The translations under genes were made by a program, and so were the position numbers. From Aquificaceae bacterium (GTDB lineage Bacteria; Aquificota; Aquificia; Aquificales; Aquificaceae): a stretch of 64,000 nt of DNA. The notes beneath the pieces are model-generated. The model made no database searches and was not told where the DNA came from. It saw only the letters and a program-made list of their open reading frames with translations. Within the stretch, counting starts at the first letter, position 1, and every line of letters begins with the position of its first letter. Location of the stretch: the NCBI GenBank assembly GCA_025057455.1, contig JANWWY010000001.1, forward strand, positions 1 to 64,000. Direction: 5' to 3'. This document shows, in pieces, positions 31,831 to 43,015 of the stretch.

Positions 31831-33125
31831 ATATACTCATAGTTTCCTTTGACAAAAGCGTAGTGAGCAAACTAAGGGAGGCTCTCTCCCAGCACAACAT
31901 TTTGGAAGTAAGGAACGGTGAAGAGGCAATAAATACCGTCTCCTCATACGTCGATGCAATCGTATACGACGCGGTGTCAGGAGTTATATCTGAAGAGGAT
32001 ATAAACAACATGTACATGCAAAAGTTTAAGGATGCAAAATATGTAATTCTTGTAGATGACCTATTCCCAGTGGATGTTAATAAGCTGCTGCCTCCCAATA
32101 AGGTAGAAGTAATCAGGGATAAGGTACTCAGAGAAAATGGAGCTGAAATTGTAAGGGATTTAATAGAGGGTAAGGAGGTTGAGAAGGACGTTATTGAGCT
32201 TGAGAAGCTTCCCCTTCAGATGGAGGTCTCAGGTGCAGACATGCAGATGGAAGAACTTGGGTTAGAGGAAGCTATAGAAAGGGCAATGACGAAACTTGAC
32301 GCTGTTCCCAAGAAAAGAATCCTTATAGTTTCCTTTGATTTGGAAATCATTAGGAAATTAACGGATGCCCTTTCAGAGGAGGCTGAAGTAGTAGAGGTAA
32401 AAAATATGAAAGAGGCAACGGAAAAGGCAAAGGAGGCCGATGTTATAATCTTTGACACCATATCGGCTATGTTAGCTCAAAGAACTCTAATAGAAATGTC
32501 AAAGGATGAAAACCTTGCCAAAAAACCTTACATATTACTTATAGACGAGCTTTTTACCATAGACGCGGAAAGTATACCTTTGCAGAAAAAGTACACATTT
32601 GCAAGGGAGGCGGAACTTAGTAAAGTAGTTGATAAAGCCCTGGAGCTGGTAAGAGGATTACCCTCAGAGGTATTGGCGGAAACTTTTCAAGAGGAGGTTG
32701 GGTTGGAACCTAAGCCTTCCACTTCTGAAGAAGAGATAAGCATAATGAGCCTGCTCGAGGAAATAATAGGTGCTGGTAAAGAAGAGACCACTCCAGCTAC
32801 TTCAGAAAAGCCTGAAGAAATTACCATATCAGAACAAACAACTGAACAACCCGCTTTTGGGGAAGCTTTAGCAGATAACCTTGCATCCGCCATAAAGGAC
32901 CTTGTTAGAGCTCAGCTGTCGCAGGAAAAACTTTACTCTATAATTTCTCAAGTGATAAACTATGAGGACTTAAGAGAGCATGTATCCAAGACTGTTGAAA
33001 GAAGTCTTGAAGATGCGCTAAAAAGTGTTATTCAGGAGACGCTTTCCAGCATAGATGTAGCCAAGGTAATAAGAGAAGAAGCCTATAAGGTCCTAAAAGA
33101 GAGGCTCAAAGAGCTAATCACTTAA
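31827..33125 (+). CDS. protein with two receiver-like domains in tandem
   Basis: The 432-residue protein has two similar N-terminal halves: residues 1-115 start MNILIVSFDKSVVSKLREAL and residues ~165-285 start KRILIVSFDLEIIRKLTDAL. Each continues with a beta-alpha pattern like response-regulator receivers (DAIVYDAVSG, DVIIFDTISA) and a late IxLxDxLF strand. The usual paired acids of strand 1 are reduced to one Asp. A Glu/Thr/Pro-rich linker (~300-345) and a helical end follow. I infer a degenerate tandem receiver protein; no output domain is recognisable. It is coupled to the membrane protein upstream by a 4-base overlap. Confidence 0.65.
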   Translation: MNILIVSFDKSVVSKLREALSQHNILEVRNGEEAINTVSSYVDAIVYDAVSGVISEEDINNMYMQKFKDAKYVILVDDLFPVDVNKLLPPNKVEVIRDKVLRENGAEIVRDLIEGKEVEKDVIELEKLPLQMEVSGADMQMEELGLEEAIERAMTKLDAVPKKRILIVSFDLEIIRKLTDALSEEAEVVEVKNMKEATEKAKEADVIIFDTISAMLAQRTLIEMSKDENLAKKPYILLIDELFTIDAESIPLQKKYTFAREAELSKVVDKALELVRGLPSEVLAETFQEEVGLEPKPSTSEEEISIMSLLEEIIGAGKEETTPATSEKPEEITISEQTTEQPAFGEALADNLASAIKDLVRAQLSQEKLYSIISQVINYEDLREHVSKTVERSLEDALKSVIQETLSSIDVAKVIREEAYKVLKERLKELIT

Positions 33126-34856
33126 AAAAAGAGTCTCTTCCTTGTACCAGCCCCACACTGTGGGGAAAAGGTTTTTAATATTATCCCTCGCTGCGAGCAT
33201 GCTTTTGGGGGTTGCCAGAAATATTACGGGCTGTTCTTCCGCTATAATTCTGTAGGCTTCTCTGTAGATTTTTATTCTCTGCTCCCTGTTAGTTTCCACC
33301 GCTCCCATGTCAAAAAGTTCATCCAGTCTATTTTCCCATTGGGTTTGTAGCTTTTCTTGTCTTGGGTTCCACATGTGAAGAGTGCCGGAGGAATGCCAGA
33401 CATTTCTTCCAAAATGAGGGTCCATGGAGCCTGTGAGTCCTATAATAACAGCCTCCCAGGCAAAGGGAGGTGAGGTAAGTTTACTCACGAGAGTGTTGAA
33501 GTCTATTGGTCTAAATATGACCTTTATACCTATTTTTTCCAAATCCTCCTTAATAATGTTTCCTATGGCTTCTCTTTCCTTGTTGCCTGCATTGGTCAAA
33601 AGCACTATTTCTAATGTGTTGCCTTCTGCGTCTTCCAACCAGCCATCCTTGTTCCTATCTTTAAAGCCCAAGCTTTCAAGAATAGCCCTTGCTTTTCTTA
33701 GGTTATATTCGTAAACTGGGAAAAGTCCTTCCTCGTAGTAGGGTCTGTTGGCTGGCGTTATTGGACCGTAGAGAGGTTCAGCCAGCCCATTGTAAACGAG
33801 ATAGCAAATGCCTTCCCTGTCTATTGCGTGGGATATGGCCCTTCTAAAGTCACGGTTCTGAAACCACTTTAGCTTGTAAGCTGGAACATCAGCCCTTGGA
33901 TTCATGTTAAAGACGAGGAAGGTGGTGGAGGGTGTAGGTCCAAGGTCAAAGAGAATCGTACTTTTCATCCTGCTCATGAAAAGCACATCCTGAGGTCTTA
34001 CGCTCATGTAGTCAACCTCTCCTTGTGAATACTTTAAAAGGGCTGTATCTGGGTCCTGAACTATGTAGCCAATCCTCCTCTTTATGTAAGGAAGTCTTCT
34101 ACCTTGCTGGTCCCTCTGATAGTAGTAGGGGTTTGCCTCGTACTCTACCGTGACACCTTTTACGTATCTTTTTAACACGTATGGTCCAGTACCTACTATC
34201 TCCCTTGGGTCTGTGTTTACGTTCCAGGCAGTCATGAAGGTACCTTCTTTTATGTGCCTTTCCAGCTTGTGCTTTGGAAGAATGGGAGCGGAGAGGGCTT
34301 CCAAAAAGGGTGCGAAAGGTGTAGGGAGCCTAAACTCAACTGTGTAAGCGTCAGACTTTTTAACAAAGTTCCGCACGTCTTCGGGTCTTTTCAATACCCC
34401 TCTGAACATGTCCCCCGTAGAGTTAGGGATGTTGGGATTCAGGTAAATGTCCCTGTAGGTAAAAACCACATCCTCCGCAGTAAAGGGTTTGCCATCACTC
34501 CATCGCACGTCCCTTCTGAGGCGAAACACGTAAACTTTCCCACCCTCCTTCTCCTCCCAGCTCTCTGCCAAGTCTGGAACGGGCTTCATAGTCTTCAGGT
34601 CTATCCTCGTCAGTCCACTAAAAAGGTCAGATATGACTGCGGTAGAAGAAGTTTCTTGAGCCAGTGCTGGGTTTAAGGTTTTTGGGTCTGAGCTGAGCAA
34701 AAACTTAAGTGTCCCTCCTTCTTTCCCTTCCCTTACCTCAAACTCCTCTGGATTTAACCTTACAAAGGCTACGCTGCCACCAGAAGGTGAAAAGCTAAGA
34801 TAAAAGGGTAGGAAGGCTAAAAAACAAAAAAGCAGAGCACCAAAAAAGCCTTTCAT
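33114..34856 (-). CDS. family 5 extracellular solute-binding protein (Opp/Dpp/Nik type)
   Basis: This exported protein (N-terminal hydrophobic segment GALLFCFLAFLPFYLSFSPS) binds peptides, nickel chelates or similar solutes for ABC uptake. Family blocks are GGTLKFLLSSDPKTLNPA, LKTMKPVPDLAESWEEKEGG, FRLRRDVRWSDGKPFTAEDV and RAISHAIDREGI. The mature part of ~555 residues is typical. No permease or ATPase gene is adjacent, so its transporter must be encoded elsewhere. It overlaps dxr by 4 bases. Confidence 0.92.
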   Translation of the reverse strand: MKGFFGALLFCFLAFLPFYLSFSPSGGSVAFVRLNPEEFEVREGKEGGTLKFLLSSDPKTLNPALAQETSSTAVISDLFSGLTRIDLKTMKPVPDLAESWEEKEGGKVYVFRLRRDVRWSDGKPFTAEDVVFTYRDIYLNPNIPNSTGDMFRGVLKRPEDVRNFVKKSDAYTVEFRLPTPFAPFLEALSAPILPKHKLERHIKEGTFMTAWNVNTDPREIVGTGPYVLKRYVKGVTVEYEANPYYYQRDQQGRRLPYIKRRIGYIVQDPDTALLKYSQGEVDYMSVRPQDVLFMSRMKSTILFDLGPTPSTTFLVFNMNPRADVPAYKLKWFQNRDFRRAISHAIDREGICYLVYNGLAEPLYGPITPANRPYYEEGLFPVYEYNLRKARAILESLGFKDRNKDGWLEDAEGNTLEIVLLTNAGNKEREAIGNIIKEDLEKIGIKVIFRPIDFNTLVSKLTSPPFAWEAVIIGLTGSMDPHFGRNVWHSSGTLHMWNPRQEKLQTQWENRLDELFDMGAVETNREQRIKIYREAYRIIAEEQPVIFLATPKSMLAARDNIKNLFPTVWGWYKEETLFLSD

Positions 34857-35986
34857 TCTTCTACTCCAGCAAGCTCCCTACCTTTTGTGTAAGCCCATTG
34901 TATGGCTTCTATAACCTCACCGATGTTTTCTGGGTCTTTTAAGCTTACAGAGCTAAGTATGTCCTCCACCAGGTTAACAATGTCTAAAAACTCTATTCTA
35001 CCCTGCAAGAAAAGTTCTACCGCTATCTGGTCTGCACCCACCAGCACTGCTGGGTACACTCCACCCATGAGAGCAACCCACTTGCACAGAGCTATACTTC
35101 TAAATTTTTCCGTGTCCACTCTTTCAAACTCTATGGGCGATAGTTCAAGAAGGCTTTTTCTCTCAAAGGGAAAGGGTTTTCTATGGGGATAGTAGAGGCT
35201 ATAGAGTATGGGCACCCTCATGTCCGTCTGAGAAGCGTGAAGAAGAAAACTTCCATCTATAAGTTCCACTATACCGTGAACCACGCTCTGTGGGTGTATG
35301 AGCACGTCCAGCTTCTCTATGGTAAGGTCAAAGAGGTTCATAGCCTCTATGAGTTCCATGCCCTTGTTCATCAGAGTAGCCGAGTCTACTGTTATCTTCG
35401 CCCCCATCCTCCATGTGGGATGTTTCAGCGTATCTTCCAAAGTAACATGCTTTAGCTCCTCAAGGCTTTTTTTTCTAAAAGGCCCGCCAGAGGCTGTAAG
35501 ATAGACCCTTTTAACTTCGCTCTCTTTTACGCCGGAAAGGAGCTGAAAAAGTGCGTTGTGCTCACTATCTACGGGAACGATGAGCTCTCTCTTTTCTTTG
35601 ACAAGCCAGCCAAGACATATGAGGGATTCTTTATTGGAAGCTAAAAGTCTTTTACCCTTTTCTAAGATAAGATAAGTTGGCAAAATGCCATCCATGCCAG
35701 AAATGGCATTCATCAGTGCCTCTGATTCTTCCACTATGGCTTTCAGACCCTCCTCACCCTTTAGAAAGGTCACACCCTCTGGGAGCTCTCCAAGCCAATC
35801 CCTTGATGGCTCTTCGTAGCAGGAGATGTATTTGGGTCTGAACCTTTTTGCCTGAGACAAAAGCTTTTCAGAAGCCCTCTTTGCCAAAATGCCCACTAAC
35901 TCAAAATCCTCTTGATAAGCCTCTATCACTTGTAGGGTTTGGCTTCCCACAGAACCAGTAGAACCAAGAACACCTAATTTTTTCAT
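34853..35986 (-). CDS. dxr: 1-deoxy-D-xylulose 5-phosphate reductoisomerase
   Basis: Dxr makes 2-C-methylerythritol 4-phosphate, the first committed step of the MEP isoprenoid pathway. Motifs: [19 protein letters not shown] (NADPH site), [27 protein letters not shown] (metal acids), TASGGPF and [20 protein letters not shown]. Length (377) is normal. It overlaps kdsD and the solute-binding protein gene by 4 bases each. ispE of the same pathway is 4 kb upstream on the same strand. Confidence 0.98.
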   Translation of the reverse strand: MKKLGVLGSTGSVGSQTLQVIEAYQEDFELVGILAKRASEKLLSQAKRFRPKYISCYEEPSRDWLGELPEGVTFLKGEEGLKAIVEESEALMNAISGMDGILPTYLILEKGKRLLASNKESLICLGWLVKEKRELIVPVDSEHNALFQLLSGVKESEVKRVYLTASGGPFRKKSLEELKHVTLEDTLKHPTWRMGAKITVDSATLMNKGMELIEAMNLFDLTIEKLDVLIHPQSVVHGIVELIDGSFLLHASQTDMRVPILYSLYYPHRKPFPFERKSLLELSPIEFERVDTEKFRSIALCKWVALMGGVYPAVLVGADQIAVELFLQGRIEFLDIVNLVEDILSSVSLKDPENIGEVIEAIQWAYTKGRELAGVEE

Positions 35987-36945
35987 ACTACGCCCGCTCC
36001 AAGAATATCGTGCATGTGGATTATTCCTATTGGTCTTTCTTCCTCATCTACGACTATTAGCACGGTTATTTTATGGTCTTCCATTCTTCTTAGGGCTTCG
36101 GCGGCAAGCTCCTCCATAAGGGCAGTTTTTGGATTTCTTGTCATCAAATCCTTGGCGGTAGAGTGGTCAAACTGTCCTCCCCTGTTTACGAACCTTCTCA
36201 GGTCTCCGTCGGTTATTATGCCCGCTAACTTACCGTGTTTGTTTACCACCGCAGTGGCACCAAAACCCTTGCTGGTCATCTCTATAATAACTTCCTTCAT
36301 GGGTGTATCCTCATAAACCACTGGCACCCTGTCACCCTTATGGCAAAGGTCAGCCACCCTTTTTAGTCTTCTGCCTAAAGAACCCGCTGGATGCCTGATG
36401 GCAAAGTCCCTTTCTGTAAAGCCGTTTAACTCAAGAAGAACCATGGCAAGGGCATCGCCCAGCACTAAGGATGCGGTAGAAGAGCTGGTAGGTGCAAGCT
36501 GAAGGGGACAAGCTTCCCTCTCCACGCATAGGAATATATGCACATCTGAGTGCTTTGCTAAGCTGGAAGAGGGATTGTTGGTGACAGATATAAGGGGAAC
36601 ACCCAAAAGTTTTATGTAGGGTATCAAGGATAAGACTTCGGGAGATTCTCCGCTGGTAGAAAAGGCAAGCACCACATCTTCCTTGTCTATGACGCCAAGG
36701 TCACCGTGCAAAGCCTCTGCAGGATGGAGAAAGTGGGCGGGCGTGCCCGTGCTGGAGAGAGTTGAAGCCACCTTCCTGGCTATGTGTCCCGACTTTCCTA
36801 CCCCGGTGGTTATTACCTTACCTCTGCAGTTCCGAACAATCTCTACAGCCTTCACAAACTCCTCGTTAAGACTATCCCTTAACCTTTTCAGGGTCTCTAT
36901 CTCCACATCAAAGACCCTTCTTGCCTTCTTTAGGATGTCCTCCAT
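35983..36945 (-). CDS. kdsD: D-arabinose 5-phosphate isomerase (KdsD/KpsF)
   Basis: It makes arabinose 5-phosphate for KDO in lipopolysaccharide. The SIS domain (residues ~35-175) shows [32 protein letters not shown] and SGESPEVL. Two CBS domains fill ~200-320 ([30 protein letters not shown]). Length (320) is normal. Its stop overlaps the dxr start. Confidence 0.94.
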   Translation of the reverse strand: MEDILKKARRVFDVEIETLKRLRDSLNEEFVKAVEIVRNCRGKVITTGVGKSGHIARKVASTLSSTGTPAHFLHPAEALHGDLGVIDKEDVVLAFSTSGESPEVLSLIPYIKLLGVPLISVTNNPSSSLAKHSDVHIFLCVEREACPLQLAPTSSSTASLVLGDALAMVLLELNGFTERDFAIRHPAGSLGRRLKRVADLCHKGDRVPVVYEDTPMKEVIIEMTSKGFGATAVVNKHGKLAGIITDGDLRRFVNRGGQFDHSTAKDLMTRNPKTALMEELAAEALRRMEDHKITVLIVVDEEERPIGIIHMHDILGAGVV

Positions 36946-37469
36946 TAGCCTTTGTAATTCTCTATTCCCTTTGTTATCTCTTCATGGGCAAAGTCTAAAC
37001 CCATAAATCCCTCTACCTTTACCCACTTTCCGGGCTCCAATTCTTTGTAGTGCTCAAAAAAGTGCTTTATCCTATCCAAAAGAGCTTGCGGTAGGTCTTG
37101 ATAAGATTTGACATTCTCGTAGCTTGGGTCAAGCTTGCTATGGGGTACAGCCAGAAGTTTTGTGTCAAGACCTTCCTCATCCCTCATCTGGAGGGCGCCT
37201 ATGGGTCTGCACCTTATGACGCTTCCGGGTACTACAGGATACCTTGAAATAACAAGCACATCCACGGGGTCTCCGTCATCCGCAAGAGTTTGAGGAATAA
37301 AGCCATAATTGAAAGGGTAATGCATGGCGGTAAAAAGAAACCTGTCTACAAAAATTGCCCCGCTTTCCTTGTCCAGCTCGTACTTTATGGAACTATCCTG
37401 GGGTATTTCTACCACCACATAAATATCCTCTGGTGGGTTTTTGCCAGGCGGTAGGTTTTTGACTTCCAT
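36945..37469 (-). CDS. ppa: inorganic pyrophosphatase
   Basis: This family I pyrophosphatase splits diphosphate to phosphate, pulling biosynthetic reactions forward. The metal site [10 protein letters not shown] and the substrate stretch [15 protein letters not shown] ... [20 protein letters not shown] are typical. I chose ATG 37469 (174 residues) because GGAGGTGCAAATC is directly before it; a GTG at 37484 overlaps that site. It touches the kdsD start by one base. Confidence 0.97.
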   Translation of the reverse strand: MEVKNLPPGKNPPEDIYVVVEIPQDSSIKYELDKESGAIFVDRFLFTAMHYPFNYGFIPQTLADDGDPVDVLVISRYPVVPGSVIRCRPIGALQMRDEEGLDTKLLAVPHSKLDPSYENVKSYQDLPQALLDRIKHFFEHYKELEPGKWVKVEGFMGLDFAHEEITKGIENYKG

Positions 37470-37491
37470 GATTTGCACCTCCACTTCTATT

Positions 37492-38061
37492 TTAGACCTG
37501 TGCGTTGCAGAAATTCATACTTTCTTCTGGGCTAAACCTCACGCACCTAAGCAAGCACTGGCTAGCCCTCTGAAGAACCCTTGCCAACACACTTTCTTCT
37601 TCCTTGCTAAAGGGAGATAGCACATAATCCACCACCTTGTTCTTATCCGCTGGTCTTCCTATGCCCACCTTTAGCCGGGGAAACTTGTCCGTTTTTATCT
37701 CCCTTATTATGGACTCAACACCGTGATGCCCCCCACTACTACCCTCAAGCCTAAGTCTTAGCTTGCCTAAAGGCAGGTCAAGGTCATCGTAAACCACTAA
37801 CATCTCTTCTGGCATTATGTCGTACTCTTCCAAGAGATTTACAACCGCTAAACCTGAATTATTCATGTATGTTTGAGGCTTTGCAAGGAGAACTTCTCGT
37901 CCATCAATGTTTGCCCTGTAGAGCAGAGAAAGACACTCCTCCGAGGGTTTTTGTAACTTTAAGCCTCTAAGCACCTCATCTATTACCATAAAACCTACAT
38001 TATGACGGGTTTTTTCGTACTTCTTTCCTGGATTTCCAAGACCCACTAAAAGCTTTATCAT
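37492..38061 (-). CDS. pth: peptidyl-tRNA hydrolase
   Basis: Pth releases peptides from dropped-off peptidyl-tRNA. Key motifs: [20 protein letters not shown] (with catalytic His), [27 protein letters not shown] and [12 protein letters not shown]. Length (189) is normal. It overlaps rplY by 4 bases; the rplY-pth pair with prs upstream is conserved in many bacteria. Confidence 0.97.
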   Translation of the reverse strand: MIKLLVGLGNPGKKYEKTRHNVGFMVIDEVLRGLKLQKPSEECLSLLYRANIDGREVLLAKPQTYMNNSGLAVVNLLEEYDIMPEEMLVVYDDLDLPLGKLRLRLEGSSGGHHGVESIIREIKTDKFPRLKVGIGRPADKNKVVDYVLSPFSKEEESVLARVLQRASQCLLRCVRFSPEESMNFCNAQV

Positions 38062-38627
38062 TCAGCGGGTGCAGTTTCTTCTACCTCAGGCTCCAACACA
38101 ACCGCCAAGGTTTCCTCTGGAGAGTCCATTATCACACAACCTTCTGGGGGTACTATGTCTCTAACGTGAAGGGCATCGCCTAAACCGAGACCGCTCACGT
38201 CAACCGTTATCTTCTCGGGTAGTTTGTCTATGCTTGCTTTTATGGTAAGGCTATGCATCAGAGGCTCAAAGGTTCCTCCAAGACCCACGCCAGCGGGTGT
38301 TCCAACAAACTCTATGGGCACTTCCACTTCAATCTCTTTTACATGGGTAATATCCAGAAGGTCCACATGTATAGGGTTATCCCCGAGCCATCCCATTTGA
38401 ACATCCTTAAGCAAACAAACCCTTCTTTCCCCGTCAATTTCCGCTTCAATCAGAAAAGTCTCACCGTGAGGAAAAGACCTAAGGTCCTTTAGGGAAATGT
38501 ACGCATGCTGATTTTCCACGTCTTTACCGTATACCTCTACGGGCACATAACCTTCTTTCCTGTACTTCTTTATCTCGCTTTTCCTTCCAAGCTTTCTTGG
38601 CAAAAGCCTAACTTGAACCTTCTTCAT
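38058..38627 (-). CDS. rplY: ribosomal protein L25 (Ctc form)
   Basis: This is a 5S rRNA-binding protein of the large subunit, in the longer form with a C-terminal TL5/Ctc domain. The N-terminal domain starts VRLLPRKLGRKSEIKKYRKE, then VPVEVYGKD; the second domain has VPIEFVGTPAGVGLGG and ITVDVSGLGLGDALHVRDI. It ends in an acidic tail. GGAGGTAAGGA precedes the ATG. Confidence 0.95.
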   Translation of the reverse strand: MKKVQVRLLPRKLGRKSEIKKYRKEGYVPVEVYGKDVENQHAYISLKDLRSFPHGETFLIEAEIDGERRVCLLKDVQMGWLGDNPIHVDLLDITHVKEIEVEVPIEFVGTPAGVGLGGTFEPLMHSLTIKASIDKLPEKITVDVSGLGLGDALHVRDIVPPEGCVIMDSPEETLAVVLEPEVEETAPAE

Positions 38628-38639
38628 TCCTTACCTCCT

Positions 38640-39575
38640 CTATACAAACAGTGAACTTATAGATTCACCCTCATGAGCGCGTTTAATGGCCTCGGCTACG
38701 AGGGGAGCTACGGAAACAACTCTGAGCTTGTCAAGCCCCTTGTTTTCCACAGGTAGCGTGTTGGTCACTATCACCTCTTCCACAGAAGACTCTCTGAGCC
38801 GTTCTATAGCCGGACCTGAAAAAATGCCATGGGTGGCCACAACGGAAACGCTCTTTGCACCCTTTGAAAGGAGCATGTTAGTAGCGGCAACCACCGTCCC
38901 GGCTGTATCTATGATGTCGTCCACGATAACAGCCCTCTTACCTTTTACATCGCCTATCAGATCAAGAACTTCTGCTACGTTGGGCTCGGGTCTTCTTTTG
39001 TATATGATGGCTATAGGACATCCCAATTTGTTGGCGAGGAGTCTCGCCCTTTCCACACCGCCAGCATCCGGGGATACCACCACCGTATCACCATCCATTC
39101 TTTCCTTTATATGGTCATATATAACGTTCAGAGCATAAAGGTTATCCACCGGTATGTTGAAAAATCCCTGTATCTGCGGGGAGTGAAGGTCCACGATGAT
39201 GAGCCTCTGAGCACCAGCAACAGTAATTAGGTCAGCCAATAATCTTGCACTTATGGGCACTCTGGGCTTGTCCTTTCTATCCTGTCTTGCGTAGGCATAG
39301 TAGGGTATTACCGCCGTTATCCTTCCTGCGGAGGCCCTTTTCAGAGCATCCAGCATAAGGAGAAGTTCCATGATGTTCTCGTTAACTGGGTGTCCAAGGG
39401 ATTGAATTACGAAAACATCCTCCCCTCTCATGGACTCGTTTATCTTAACTCTAACCTCGCCGTCGCTGAACCTTCCTACAGTTACGTCAGATAGTGGAAT
39501 ACCCAGATATTCAGAAACTTCCTGTGCCAACCTTGGATTGCTCGTGCCTGTAAGAAGTTTTATAGACCCAAACAT
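38640..39575 (-). CDS. prs: ribose-phosphate pyrophosphokinase
   Basis: Prs makes PRPP for nucleotides, histidine and tryptophan. Motifs: LLTGTSNPRLAQEVSEYLG, GRFSDGEVRVKINESMRGED, YYAYARQDRKDKPRVPISAR, VVSPDAGGVERARLLA and the PRPP loop VIVDDIIDTAGTVVAATN. I chose ATG 39575 (311 residues), with GGTGTGGA before it. The frame stays open upstream to 39644, but that part runs into tRNA-Gln and should not be called. Confidence 0.98.
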   Translation of the reverse strand: MFGSIKLLTGTSNPRLAQEVSEYLGIPLSDVTVGRFSDGEVRVKINESMRGEDVFVIQSLGHPVNENIMELLLMLDALKRASAGRITAVIPYYAYARQDRKDKPRVPISARLLADLITVAGAQRLIIVDLHSPQIQGFFNIPVDNLYALNVIYDHIKERMDGDTVVVSPDAGGVERARLLANKLGCPIAIIYKRRPEPNVAEVLDLIGDVKGKRAVIVDDIIDTAGTVVAATNMLLSKGAKSVSVVATHGIFSGPAIERLRESSVEEVIVTNTLPVENKGLDKLRVVSVAPLVAEAIKRAHEGESISSLFV

Positions 39576-39604
39576 TCCACACCTCTTTTCTATGTGGCGA
39601 AAAG

Positions 39605-39677
39605 CTGGGGTGCCTGGATTCGAACCAGGAGCCCCCGGATCCAAAGTCCGGTGCTCTGCCAGTTGAGCTACACCCCA
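39605..39677 (-). tRNA. tRNA-Gln (anticodon UUG)
   Basis: The minus strand folds as a full cloverleaf: acceptor TGGGGTG/CACCCCA, D arm GCTC..GAGC, anticodon stem CCGGA/TCCGG with loop CTTTGGA (UUG), T arm CCTGG/CCAGG with TTCGAAT, discriminator G. The weak U1-A72 pair and G73 are typical of glutamine tRNA. CCA is not encoded. Its first 10 bases overlap the end of ispE. Confidence 0.97.
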
Positions 39678-40480
39678 TAACTTTCTGCCCTATATAACTT
39701 CCAGCCTCTAAGCTGGCACGCAGTGCGTACCTCCGGCTGCGGTTCGCCTATATAATACACGCTGGAACCGCTACCGCTCACCAAAGCCTGTAAACCTAAA
39801 CTTCTCAAAAATCTCAAAGCCTCACCCACCTCTGGGTAAAGCTCTGCTGCCAATTCACCCAGCTTGTTTTCCAACAAGCTAAAGTTTCCCGCTCTCAGGT
39901 AATCTACTATTTTATCACCCTTAAGATTTCTTGTCAACATCTTCTCGCTCACACGACTGTAGACATAGCTGGTAGAGCAACTTACTCTTGGATGCACAAT
40001 GGTAAAGGTCATGGGAGGAAGGTTTATCTTCTGGAGAATTTCACCCCTGCCCCTTCCCACTGCAGAGCCACCCACCAAAAAAAAGGGTGCATCCGAAGAA
40101 ATATCCGCCGCCATACTTATGAGCTCCTCCAAGGTAAAGGGTTCACCAAGAAGCTCGTTTATGCCTTTCATAACAGTTGCCAAGTTAGAGGAACCACCCC
40201 CCAAACCAGCACCCTCAGGTATGTTTTTCTTTATGTATACCTGAAAGTTAAGCTCCTTACCGAGCCTTTTTTCCATAATTCTTATGCCTTTGTATACAAG
40301 GTTCTTTTCCATGGGAATGCCCGTGCTGGTTTCTACCTTCAAAGGCCCTTCCTTTATAAAGATTTCATCGAACACACTTACGGTATGATAGATGGTAAAT
40401 ATTTCGTGATAACCATCAGACCTTTTCCCCAACAGCCAAAGACCCAAGTTTAGCTTGGCTGGGGATAGTATCCTTTCCAT
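39668..40480 (-). CDS. ispE: 4-diphosphocytidyl-2-C-methylerythritol kinase
   Basis: IspE is a GHMP kinase of the MEP pathway. Motifs: LSPAKLNLGLWLLGKRSDGY, HEIFTIYHTVSVFD, ATP loop PEGAGLGGGSSNLATVMKGI and the C-terminal ALVSGSGSSVYYI. Length (270) is normal. The last codons and TAG stop fall inside the 5' end of tRNA-Gln, so the stop uses bases 8-10 of the tRNA. Confidence 0.96.
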   Translation of the reverse strand: MERILSPAKLNLGLWLLGKRSDGYHEIFTIYHTVSVFDEIFIKEGPLKVETSTGIPMEKNLVYKGIRIMEKRLGKELNFQVYIKKNIPEGAGLGGGSSNLATVMKGINELLGEPFTLEELISMAADISSDAPFFLVGGSAVGRGRGEILQKINLPPMTFTIVHPRVSCSTSYVYSRVSEKMLTRNLKGDKIVDYLRAGNFSLLENKLGELAAELYPEVGEALRFLRSLGLQALVSGSGSSVYYIGEPQPEVRTACQLRGWKLYRAESYGV

Positions 40481-40587
40481 AGTTCTATAAATTTAGCACA
40501 AAGCTTTAGAAAACCAAGATAAGTCCTCTGTAGTCTGACTTGCACAAAATTTTACTCATAAAATACTAAGAAAAGTTTAGTCTAATA

Positions 40588-40605
40588 TGCTAAATAATTG
40601 CTAAA
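40588..40605. repeat. TGCTAAA direct repeats upstream of groES
   Basis: TGCTAAA occurs at 40588-40594 and 40599-40605, 11 bp apart (one helical turn), ending 6 bp before the -35 box. This could be a binding site for a stress regulator. No CIRCE element (TTAGCACTC-N9-GAGTGCTAA) is present. Confidence 0.4.
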
Positions 40606-40611
40606 AACCTC

Positions 40612-40640
40612 TTGACAAACTCTTCAAGTGTTAATATAAT
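40612..40640 (+). promoter_or_regulatory. sigma-70 promoter of groES-groEL
   Basis: TTGACA (40612-40617), exactly 17 bases, TATAAT (40635-40640): a perfect consensus promoter. The predicted start is near 40647, giving a leader of about 28 bases with AAAAGGAGGTGGAAC before the groES ATG. This is the strongest vegetative promoter in the window, fitting an abundant chaperonin. Confidence 0.93.
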
Positions 40641-40674
40641 ACCTACTGTAAAAACCCTTAAAAGGAGGTGGAAC

Positions 40675-40968
40675 ATGGCAAAGCTAAGGCCTCTTTACGA
40701 CAAGATTGTGGTAAAAAGGTTTGAAGAGCAAGAGCAGAGGACAGCTTCTGGCATAATCATACCAGACACAGCCAAGGAAAAACCTCAGATTGGCGAGGTG
40801 ATAGCCGTTGGGGAAGGAAAGCTTCTTCAGAACGGTCAACAAGTTCCTCCCAAAGTTAAGCCTGGGGATAAGGTAGTGTTTAACAAATACGCCGGCACGG
40901 AAGTAGAGGTTGACGGTGAAAAGTATCTTATCATGTCTGAAGATGAAGTTCTTGCAATAGTTGAATAA
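40675..40968 (+). CDS. groES: co-chaperonin GroES
   Basis: The 97-residue GroES forms the heptameric lid of the GroEL chamber. It shows [34 protein letters not shown] (mobile loop region), [30 protein letters not shown] and DEVLAIVE. I chose ATG 40675 because AAGGAGGTGGAAC is directly upstream; the longer frame runs back through the promoter. groEL follows 24 bases later. Confidence 0.97.
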   Translation: MAKLRPLYDKIVVKRFEEQEQRTASGIIIPDTAKEKPQIGEVIAVGEGKLLQNGQQVPPKVKPGDKVVFNKYAGTEVEVDGEKYLIMSEDEVLAIVE

Positions 40969-42630
<1,662 letters not shown>

Positions 42631-42636
42631 AGAAAT

Positions 42637-42660
42637 AGCCCCCGAAAGGGGGCTTTTTTT
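42637..42660 (+). terminator. rho-independent terminator of groES-groEL
   Basis: AGCCCCC and GGGGGCT form a perfect 7-bp stem closed by a stable GAAA tetraloop, followed by a run of T. It starts 6 bases after the groEL stop. Confidence 0.96.
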
Positions 42661-43015
42661 AAGATTTTAAATTCCCTTTAATTTAAACCTTCAAAGATAT
42701 TCTCAGAAATTTTATAAAGAGGTTACTTGAGGTATAGGCTTGAATGCAGGAAATTTAAAAGAGAAGCCATAATTTAACCATATGGTAAACTATGGAAAAA
42801 AAGGTTCCCAGATAATATAAGGCACTTTCAGCCCCGTACTCACTACTTAAAGAGATAGGGAGGTATAGGAGACCACCCTGGTGTCCATTGGTATAGAATT
42901 TTCTTGCAACAACCGTTGAGTACCATACTGAAGGTTAAAGAATGACAAGGGCACCTTCATGCACCTGCGATAATACAACTATGGGGTAATGTTGATGTTT
43001 ACATTTCTCTAAGCC
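42661..43015. other. 355-base gap with no assignable gene
   Basis: This lies between the groEL terminator and the 3' end of the SulP gene on the other strand. The left third is AT rich. A minus-strand stretch of about 58 codons is open between stops (near 42775-42950) and includes SSEYGAESALYYLGTFFSIV, but it has no clear start, ribosome site or known family. A near-perfect hairpin (GGAGACCA/TGGTGTCC, one mismatch) lies near 42868-42886. It could be gene remnant or an unknown RNA. Confidence 0.3.

Noticed and set aside
39576..39644. Longer start for prs
   Set aside because: The extra 23 codons read through tRNA-Gln sequence; ATG 39575 has a ribosome site and matches the family start.
40612..40674. 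Longer start for groES
   Set aside because: It would place the start inside the -35 box; the ATG at 40675 has a strong ribosome site.
40481..40674. CIRCE operator before groES
   Set aside because: No TTAGCACTC-N9-GAGTGCTAA or close variant on reading the region.
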